Made by a program: the position numbers and the translations under genes
Assembly (NCBI GenBank): GCA_026389975.1
Contig: JAPLGV010000505.1
Coordinates: forward strand, 1 to 7,207
Direction: 5' to 3'
Length of the DNA: 7,207 nt
DNA from: Chloroflexota bacterium
Lineage (GTDB): Bacteria; Chloroflexota; Anaerolineae; Anaerolineales; Villigracilaceae
Notes under the pieces: generated by a model
Seen by the model: the letters and a program-made list of their open reading frames with translations, nothing else
Databases searched by the model: none
Told to the model about the DNA's origin: nothing
Shown: piece after piece, positions 1 through 4,402 of the stretch
Numbering within the stretch: the first letter of the stretch is position 1
Layout: each line of letters opens with the position of its first letter

Positions 1-81
1 CAAGAATGCCTGGCATACTGGCTCGGTCGCTCAAGTCAGAACATTCGCTCCCGCTCAGCAATTGAAAGCGCTATTCTATAA
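1..81 (+). CDS. 3' end of an unidentified gene (partial)
   Basis: Frame 1 is open from the window edge to a TAA at 79-81, giving 26 residues that end ...RSRSAIESAIL. The stretch AYWLGRSSQNIRSRSAIE looks like ordinary protein rather than random translation, being rich in Arg and Ser with no odd runs. I do not recognise the family. The stop lies 71 bases before the start chosen for the next plus-strand gene, so the two could be co-transcribed. At this length an open frame can occur by chance, so this is tentative. Confidence 0.3.
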   Translation, partial: QECLAYWLGRSSQNIRSRSAIESAIL

Positions 82-152
82 GCCCAATGATTTCCTAATC
101 AGCGCAGCAATAGTGAGAAGTCGGCAATCTTGTGTTTATTAGGATGGATTCG

Positions 153-989
153 ATGCTTGTTTTCGAAGAAAACTTATTTGGGATTCCTGAATGCGAATTG
201 GATCTGGCTAAACTCTTTCCGGATAAAAAAGAGCGCCTGCGCTTCGATGGTAAATTACAATCATTCCTAGCTAGCGATCCCACAAACTCGGAAATATATT
301 TTTTAAAGAGAGATGCATTAAGATACTACACCGAATCTTTCATTAGCAATAACAATGATGGGCGTCCGCCCCTCTTATTACTATTAGGAAATCCTGCGTC
401 CCATTCAACTGCCGCTGGCATGTGTTTTGCTTTTGAAGGCTCAAGAAGAGAACACAGGTTCTGGAAAGCTCTTCGAGAAACAGAGTTACTCGATTTCTTA
501 CCAGAACAAATAGACCCCAATCATAACTATCGCGAGTTAAATAATCTCAGGAAACAAGCCCTTCTCAATTTAGATTACATTTCTCCCTTCCGAGTGGGCA
601 TAGCCGTTTTTTACTCGATGCCAAGCCCTGCAAGTGATCAAAAGTGGTCGGGCGTAAACGGTTTGCGACGCTTGCTAGGCCAGAGAGCGTTGAACATAAT
701 TGCTGCCGAGGAGGAGAAGAGAATTGCTAGGATACTGGATGTATTCATGAAGCAAGCAGGTGGAATTATTGTTTTCCAACGAGATGCTTACAACAATTTG
801 ATTTCGCAAGACAGCTTACCATATTCTTTGAACCTCGCCTTACAAGGGTCTCTGATAGGCAAATACAAGCGAGATTCTCGTATACCTCTGGTAGGCTCGC
901 CTCCGACACGACGCTTACATGGAGAAAGCAGTATGGCAGCTTTTAGGAAATGTAAAGATTTCATAATTAACTCGACAATGTTAGATTAG
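153..989 (+). CDS. Uncharacterised protein, possibly uracil-DNA-glycosylase-like
   Basis: This frame encodes 278 residues from ATG 153. I chose 153 because AGGATGGA at 141-148 is a fair ribosome binding site for it; ATG 144 and GTG 132 in the same frame lack one. No membrane segment or signal peptide is visible. Residues 74-104 read as a hydrophobic strand followed by GNPASHSTAAGM and then REHRFW. Later come VGIAVFYSMPSP (148-159), GGIIVFQRDAYNNL (203-216) and PLVGSPPTRRLHG (245-257). A hydrophobic strand plus GNP near the start and a late SPP/H motif recall the uracil-DNA-glycosylase fold, but I cannot align a catalytic residue with certainty, so that is only a guess. Sampled GC is about 38% (481-540), well below the helicase gene, which suggests an accessory or transferred gene. 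It ends with TAG. Confidence 0.7.
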   Translation: MLVFEENLFGIPECELDLAKLFPDKKERLRFDGKLQSFLASDPTNSEIYFLKRDALRYYTESFISNNNDGRPPLLLLLGNPASHSTAAGMCFAFEGSRREHRFWKALRETELLDFLPEQIDPNHNYRELNNLRKQALLNLDYISPFRVGIAVFYSMPSPASDQKWSGVNGLRRLLGQRALNIIAAEEEKRIARILDVFMKQAGGIIVFQRDAYNNLISQDSLPYSLNLALQGSLIGKYKRDSRIPLVGSPPTRRLHGESSMAAFRKCKDFIINSTMLD

Positions 990-1250
990 GACAAGCGTTC
1001 CGTTTTCTTTGGTTCTCCGGTACAAAAATACTTGTAGCAAGCATTAGTGCCGTGTTGGGCAAATTGGACTGCAGGCCCCATACCGAAGCGCAATCCGTCA
1101 TGGTTGACGATCCAATTCTATCGATGGAGGGAAATTTCTGAAATCGGTGCGAATAAAGTTATGGGAGGATTTTTTATTTTTCCTATTATTTGAACCTCAT
1201 TGAATTTCTAATTGAGTCCAAAAAACCGTTTTCCGAAGACGGGTGGCGAC
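990..1250. other. AT-rich gap without a supported gene
   Basis: No ribosome-bound reading frame is visible. On the minus strand a 43-codon frame (986-1117, ending TAA) is open and its stop overlaps the end of the upstream plus gene. It has no start with a ribosome binding site and a TAG stands upstream, so it could at most be a remnant. T-rich runs near 1168-1190 do not follow a convincing stem. Base composition resembles the gene at 153-989 rather than the GC-rich repeat patch that follows. Confidence 0.4.
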
Positions 1251-1266
1251 CTTCCGGAAGAGCACC

Positions 1267-1323
1267 GGGACGATGTGCGGGGGCCTTCCCCTTCACCCTT
1301 CGGGTACTGCGCGGGGACGATGT
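1267..1323. repeat. Copy A of a GC-rich dispersed repeat
   Basis: Positions 1288-1317 match 1480-1509 at 27 of 30 bases, and the core GTACTGCGCGGGGA is identical in both. The 14-mer at 1267-1280 (GGGACGATGTGCGG) recurs exactly at 1519-1532, and CGGGGACGATGT recurs at 1312-1323. A 10-bp palindrome, CTTCCGGAAG (1251-1260), lies just before. Short GC-rich repeats next to a RAYT transposase remnant fit a REP-like family, but no consensus can be built from two copies. Confidence 0.6.
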
Positions 1324-1372
1324 TCAGCGGGATGTTGACTGAAGAAGAGATCAAGATTGTGGAAGGAAGGCG

Positions 1373-1447
1373 ATGACAGGGCAAGCACCGGAACAATCTG
1401 GCAGGCGTTCCATCCGCCTGAAAGGATACGATTATTCACAGCCCCCT
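1373..1447 (+). pseudogene. N-terminal remnant of a RAYT (REP-associated Y1 transposase)
   Basis: From ATG 1373, preceded by the purine-rich GGAAGGAAGG (1361-1370), the frame reads MTGQAPEQSGRRSIRLKGYD and then YSQP. RRSIRLKGYDYSQP is the highly recognisable start of REP-associated tyrosine transposases, where it is normally followed by G-x-YFVTIC and then the HUH and catalytic Tyr motifs. Here the similarity stops at about 1444-1447, and the frame runs into repeat DNA and ends at TAA 1544-1546, giving 57 residues without catalytic motifs. The break coincides with the palindrome CCCTGCAGGG (1444-1453). The gene is dead. Intact relatives would be about 150-250 residues and would mobilise or domesticate REP-type hairpins. 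Confidence 0.7.
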
Positions 1448-1450
1448 GCA

Positions 1451-1532
1451 GGGATCTTCGGCGGGAGGCTATCCCCTGCCCCCTTCGCCCTGCGTGTACT
1501 GCGCGGGGATCTTCGGCGGGGACGATGTGCGG
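1451..1532. repeat. Copy B of the GC-rich repeat, overlapping the permease 3' end
   Basis: GGGATCTTCGGCGGG occurs at 1451-1465 and again at 1506-1520. Between them, 1480-1509 is the 27/30 match to copy A at 1288-1317. CAGGGAT (1449-1455) can pair with ATCCCCTG (1471-1478) with one bulge, giving a hairpin. The block starts exactly where the RAYT similarity ends and supplies the final codons of the minus-strand permease gene, so the repeat is part of a coding sequence here. Confidence 0.6.
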
Positions 1533-2320
1533 CTGGCTGCCCGTAATCCGAACAGTACCGTCCCGAAGTAGGCCGCGTAGGCCAGCACCTGCATCAGCGA
1601 AGGACTGGCGCTGTACCCGAACAATGCTCCCAGCGTCTGCCCGAGCACAGACTCCATGCTGACCACGCCTCCCAGGTCCCAGACGTGTTCGATGAGGGCA
1701 GGAATCCAGCCCACCTGGACCAGTTCACCCACGCCGCGCGCCACCAGCCCGGCGGCAAACAGGAGCAGCAGGAAACCCGTTACCTGGAAGAAGCGCCGCA
1801 GGTCGAGCCGGACGGTAGTCGCAAAAAACGACCAGCCGAGCAGAATGGCTGTACCGAGGCCGAGCAATGCACCCAGGATCGTCTGGCGCGCGCTCGAGGA
1901 AAACGTCGCGGCCGTCAGGAACAGGGCCAGTTCCACACCCTCGCGCAGGACGGCGATAAAGGCCAGCCCAAACAGCGACCATTTCCCGGTCTGCGAGGCG
2001 CGCTGGACGCCGGATTCGAGTTCGGCTTTCATGTTGCGCGCCCGCTGGTTCATCCAGAAGATCATCCAGGTGAGAATCCCGGCTGCCAGCAACATGGTAA
2101 TGCCTTCAAAGATGGCTTCCGCCGGGTCCTTCAATTCCAGGCCGAGACGCGTGAGCAAAATGGCAGTGAGCAGACTGAGCAGGGCGGCGCTGCCCGCTCC
2201 GGCCCAGATGGCGGAGGCCAGGCCTCGGCGGTGCATCTGACGGAGAGCGCCCTGGACGATGCCGATAATCAACGCAGCTTCAAGTCCCTCACGGAGGGAA
2301 AGGATATAGGATGGAAGCAT
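1469..2320 (-). CDS. FTR1-family iron permease
   Basis: This is an integral membrane protein of 283 residues, close to the 276 of E. coli EfeU. FTR1 proteins carry iron across the cytoplasmic membrane, usually after oxidation by a partner such as EfeO/EfeB or a multicopper oxidase; no partner is visible here. The two signature REGLE-type motifs are present: LREGLEAAL (9-17, R10/E11/E14) and LREGVELAL (125-133, R126/E127/E130). Hydrophobic segments are centred near 5-25, 37-57, 73-92, 115-140, 147-169, 179-198 and 243-261. The start at ATG 2318-2320 has AGGTG a few bases upstream. The last ~20 residues (RTSSPPKIPAQYTQGEGGRG) are encoded by repeat DNA and are unlike a permease tail, so the original 3' end was probably replaced or extended. 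It has its own promoter and operator. Family assignment is firm; metal specificity is inferred. Confidence 0.93.
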   Translation of the reverse strand: MLPSYILSLREGLEAALIIGIVQGALRQMHRRGLASAIWAGAGSAALLSLLTAILLTRLGLELKDPAEAIFEGITMLLAAGILTWMIFWMNQRARNMKAELESGVQRASQTGKWSLFGLAFIAVLREGVELALFLTAATFSSSARQTILGALLGLGTAILLGWSFFATTVRLDLRRFFQVTGFLLLLFAAGLVARGVGELVQVGWIPALIEHVWDLGGVVSMESVLGQTLGALFGYSASPSLMQVLAYAAYFGTVLFGLRAASRTSSPPKIPAQYTQGEGGRG

Positions 2321-2344
2321 GGGACACCTTGGATAGTTGGTATT

Positions 2345-2363
2345 TTAGATAATGTATATCTAA
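2345..2363. promoter_or_regulatory. Perfect palindrome at the permease promoter, candidate DtxR/IdeR-type iron box
   Basis: TTAGATAATGTATATCTAA is a perfect 7-bp inverted repeat with a 5-base centre. It abuts the -10 hexamer and would cover the transcription start. Length (19 bp) and the outer TTAG...CTAA agree with the DtxR/IdeR consensus, about 12 of 19 positions by eye. A repressor bound here would block transcription when iron is plentiful. The symmetry is seen; the regulator is inferred. A Fur-type protein is an alternative. Confidence 0.5.
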
Positions 2364-2391
2364 TTATACCCTATTCTGACACCCCTGTTCC
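2363..2391 (-). promoter_or_regulatory. Promoter of the FTR1 permease gene
   Basis: On the minus strand a consensus -10, TATAAT, lies at 2368-2363. With a 17-base spacer the -35 is GGAACA (2391-2386), which keeps only the ACA half of the consensus. It is about 42 bases upstream of the start codon and touches the 19-bp palindrome. A perfect -10 with a poor -35 is compatible with a regulated promoter. Confidence 0.5.
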
Positions 2392-2408
2392 GGGCGGTAA
2401 TGAATTTA

Positions 2409-2428
2409 GGGCGGACAGCCGTCCGCCC
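2409..2428 (-). terminator. Hairpin after the loader gene, possible terminator
   Basis: GGGCGGAC (2409-2416) pairs perfectly with GTCCGCCC (2421-2428) around a 4-base loop, 8 bases past the loader stop. On the minus strand a T5 precedes the stem and only a weak TAAATT follows, so it is not a textbook terminator. It would separate the replication cluster from the permease gene. The same GGGCGGAC arm recurs at 5851-5858. Confidence 0.45.
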
Positions 2429-2435
2429 CAAAAAG

Positions 2436-3449
2436 TTATCGCTTTGTCTTTCTAACTTTTCCCCCATGGAACGCCGGGGCAGTGATGGCGTAGATGGTGC
2501 AAAGCCTCTTATCCAGCATCCTCGAACGGATGCGGGCGTCCATCTCGTCCACTGTGTCGGCAGTAGTGATGACCGTCGGCAACTCAGCGTTGTAGCGATA
2601 GGTGAATAATTGGTGAAGTTTTTCGCGCACCCCGGGGGTTATAGATTGTGTGGTTAGATCATCCAAAATCAGCACCGGGGTTGTGCGGAATTCGTCGAAA
2701 CGGCGGTCATAGGAAACAGGGCTATATTTATCAAAAGTAGCGCGCAAGTGGTCGAGCAAATCAGATCCCGTGACAAAGAGCGGCGGGGCGCCCAAATCGG
2801 TGCGGAAATTGGCAATGGCTGCGGCCAGATGGGTCTTGCCGCAGCCATACGTACCGGTCAGCACCAGCCAGCCGCGCGGTTTGGCAGCAAAAGTAGTGGC
2901 AGCTTTGAGTGCTTTCTCCAGCGACTTGATGGTGTCGAGGGATAAGCCTTCATCGCCTCGATCATCAAAATTAATAAACGTCTTGTTCGCATGCAAATCG
3001 AGCGATGAGAGTTCGGGGTGGCCTTTGTCGTCAGATGGATGACGGTAATCAGGAGCAGCGATAACAACTTTACTAACTATTTCCGGGTCCTGGATGCGTG
3101 AACGGATGCGTTCTTCAATCTCATCCAGCGAGGCATTGGTCGTCACTACCAGCGGAAGTTTGTTGATGTAACGGTAGTTCACGATCTGGAACAGCTTTTC
3201 CTGCGCCCAGGCCGTGGCAGACTGCGTGCCGAAGTCGCCCAGCACAAGCAGCGCTGCCGTGCGGATTTGTTCGAAACGTTCCTCGAAGGTCACGCCTTCG
3301 GCATCGAAAGCGAAACGCAGCAGATCGAGTAGGTCGGGGACGGTCAGGAAGAGCGTGGGCACGCCCATGCTGACGGCGAAGTTGGCGATGGCCGCTGCCA
3401 GGTGGGTTTTGCCGCACCCGAATCCGCCCTGGAGCAGAAGCCAGCCTTT
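2436..3449 (-). CDS. Helicase loader (DnaI/DnaC/IstB-like), tandem AAA+ part after an in-frame TGA
   Basis: DnaI/DnaC-type AAA+ ATPases load the replicative helicase onto DNA. The open frame after the TGA at 3450-3452 is 337 codons. The first ATG (3366-3368) lies inside the first AAA+ domain, so it is unlikely to be the native start. Domain 1 begins KGWLLLQGGFGCGKTHLAAA (Walker A near 3410-3435). Numbered from ATG 3368, it continues with Walker B LLVLGD (40-45), sensor 1 VVTTN (74-78) and SR91. Domain 2 repeats the pattern: Walker A GTYGCGKTH (172-180), Walker B LILDD (233-237), sensor 1 VITTAD (266-271) and SR283. Domain 1 has Gly where the first Walker B Asp should be; domain 2 has Ala for the sensor-1 Asn. 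The two domains are clearly homologous, so an internal duplication is likely. It ends with TAA and is the last gene of the minus-strand replication cluster. IstB, the IS21 helper, is a relative, but no IS21 transposase is near. Confidence 0.88.
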   Translation of the reverse strand, partial: KGWLLLQGGFGCGKTHLAAAIANFAVSMGVPTLFLTVPDLLDLLRFAFDAEGVTFEERFEQIRTAALLVLGDFGTQSATAWAQEKLFQIVNYRYINKLPLVVTTNASLDEIEERIRSRIQDPEIVSKVVIAAPDYRHPSDDKGHPELSSLDLHANKTFINFDDRGDEGLSLDTIKSLEKALKAATTFAAKPRGWLVLTGTYGCGKTHLAAAIANFRTDLGAPPLFVTGSDLLDHLRATFDKYSPVSYDRRFDEFRTTPVLILDDLTTQSITPGVREKLHQLFTYRYNAELPTVITTADTVDEMDARIRSRMLDKRLCTIYAITAPAFHGGKVRKTKR

Positions 3450-3452
3450 TCA
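3450..3452 (-). other. In-frame TGA splitting the helicase loader
   Basis: The zinc-binding part ends ...NHAHIYSTS, then TGA, then KGWLLLQGGFGCGKTH in the same frame, with no shift and no start codon for 81 bases. In relatives this is a continuous linker leading into Walker A. It is a nonsense mutation, a sequence error or a readthrough site. A single base change (for example to GGA or CGA) restores one protein of about 442 residues from ATG 3764. Confidence 0.85.
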
Positions 3453-3764
3453 GGATGTGGAGTATATGTGAGCATGGTTGTAGGCTTGTTCGAGTGAGTT
3501 TGCCTGTAACTCCCCTAAGCCTAGTTTGCCACGTGGCTGAAAGCTTTCGAAGGTCAGGCTCTGAAGTTCGTCCAAGTGGCTGAGCGAGAAGAGACGCTCT
3601 CGCACGGCGCGCATAACGTCAGCGCGGCGGCAGACACATACAAATGCCTTCCCAAAATCAGGGTGTCCAAGAGGAACGTCTCTACCGACATAACCCAACC
3701 CCCCACAATATTTGCAATTTGGATCACCTGGTAAATCGCTTTGGCATGGCCTTCCACCTTCCAT
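3450..3764 (-). CDS. Helicase loader, N-terminal zinc-binding part (cut by TGA)
   Basis: This is the amino-terminal piece of the same loader gene: 104 residues from ATG 3764 to the TGA. It carries C-x2-C (CKYC, 43 and 46 counted from ATG 3842) and, after GYVGRDVPLGHPDFGK, C-x-C (CVC, 69 and 71). This is a four-Cys zinc site like that of DnaI-type loaders, which in Bacillus contacts the helicase. A linker rich in Leu and Glu (SLTFESFQPRG...) then leads to the AAA+ core beyond the stop. The frame is open up to ATG 3842, but residues before M27 are the dnaD coding sequence read out of frame. ATG 3764 has only a distant GGAAG, so the start is uncertain. On its own this fragment would lack ATPase activity. 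Confidence 0.72.
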   Translation of the reverse strand: MEGGRPCQSDLPGDPNCKYCGGLGYVGRDVPLGHPDFGKAFVCVCRRADVMRAVRERLFSLSHLDELQSLTFESFQPRGKLGLGELQANSLEQAYNHAHIYSTS

Positions 3765-4321
3765 CGTTTCAAAATCGCTTCCACATATTTCCAGTTGTGC
3801 TTGTTGCTCTTGACGGCAATCTCCAGCGCCTCCGCCACCCATTCAGGCGGGTAGGTCTGCTCGGCATCTTTCAGGGCGTCGGCGAGCAGCGGCGTCAGCG
3901 GGCCGATGTTTTCTTCGTATAGTTTGAAAATGTTCGGGCGTTCCGGTGGCGGGTTGGACTGCGCAGTCCCTGCGGGTACATCCCGTTGGCCTTTGGCGAA
4001 AGCTTCGGCAGCAGCCCGCCCGCGCGGGGAATTCAGGAAGTAGAGCGCCGCCGCATTCTTCTCCACCTGCAACAGGCTGCCGCGCTGCACGGCTTTTTCC
4101 AGGGCCGCACCTGGGTTCGGCACGACCTCGGCGAAATCCTGTTCCCGTAAAAAGCGGAGGCGGCTTTCCATGTGCTCGAAACGCCACAGGGCGTAGAGCG
4201 TGACCTTCAACTCGTCCGCGTCGTCCATCTCGATGAGCAGTTGGCGGAAGAACGTGTTAGGGACTTGGGTGAAGGTTTCGGAGTCGGTATAGCCGGAGAA
4301 TTTTTTCAAAGAATGTTCCAT
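3554..4321 (-). CDS. DnaD/DnaB2-domain primosome protein with an abnormal tail
   Basis: DnaD-domain proteins help open DNA and recruit the helicase and its loader in Firmicutes and relatives. The 255-residue frame from ATG 4321 has an N-terminal region rich in helix (FFRQLLIEMDDADELKVTLY, likely winged helix, 24-90), a linker (100-128), and a clear DnaD domain at 130-191. There the signature runs IFKLYEENIGPLTPLL, then AVKSNKHNWKYVEAILKRW, then EG. After about 192 the sequence loses all family character. These ~60 residues are the loader gene's zinc-finger DNA read in another frame, and they end at TGA 3556-3554. Moving to the loader frame needs a -1 shift near 3755-3765. Either the native stop has been lost, or the two proteins were fused and a base is missing or added. 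It lies 81 bases after dnaB; no strong ribosome binding site is visible. Confidence 0.82.
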   Translation of the reverse strand: MEHSLKKFSGYTDSETFTQVPNTFFRQLLIEMDDADELKVTLYALWRFEHMESRLRFLREQDFAEVVPNPGAALEKAVQRGSLLQVEKNAAALYFLNSPRGRAAAEAFAKGQRDVPAGTAQSNPPPERPNIFKLYEENIGPLTPLLADALKDAEQTYPPEWVAEALEIAVKSNKHNWKYVEAILKRWKVEGHAKAIYQVIQIANIVGGWVMSVETFLLDTLILGRHLYVSAAALTLCAPCESVSSRSATWTNFRA

Positions 4322-4345
4322 AAAGCACGATAAGCCCTTACCTAC

Positions 4346-4368
4346 AAAAAAACCAATATTAAGGTTTT
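4346..4368 (-). terminator. Weak AT-rich terminator-like hairpin between dnaB and dnaD
   Basis: On the minus strand AAAACC pairs with GGTTTT around an 8-base loop (TTAATATT), and the descending arm runs into T7. The stem has only two G-C pairs, so it would at most attenuate transcription into the DnaD and loader genes. Confidence 0.3.
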
Positions 4369-4402
4369 GCAGTTACTGGCTGAATAACCTCCGAAAATAG
4401 TT

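Noticed and set aside
1251..1532. CRISPR array
   Set aside because: Repeats are imperfect, unevenly spaced and only two or three copies; no cas gene is present.
1685..2455. Long plus-strand frame of 256 codons
   Set aside because: It is antisense to the FTR1 gene, has a low-complexity Gln/Arg/Gly-rich translation and no family motif, and arises from GC-rich codon positions.
3450..3452. TGA as selenocysteine
   Set aside because: Relatives show no Cys at this linker position, and only a poor CTGG/CCAG stem follows; a SECIS is not convincing.
2436..3842. IS21 element (IstB helper ATPase)
   Set aside because: No IstA transposase or terminal inverted repeats; the zinc motif and position after dnaB and dnaD point to a helicase loader.
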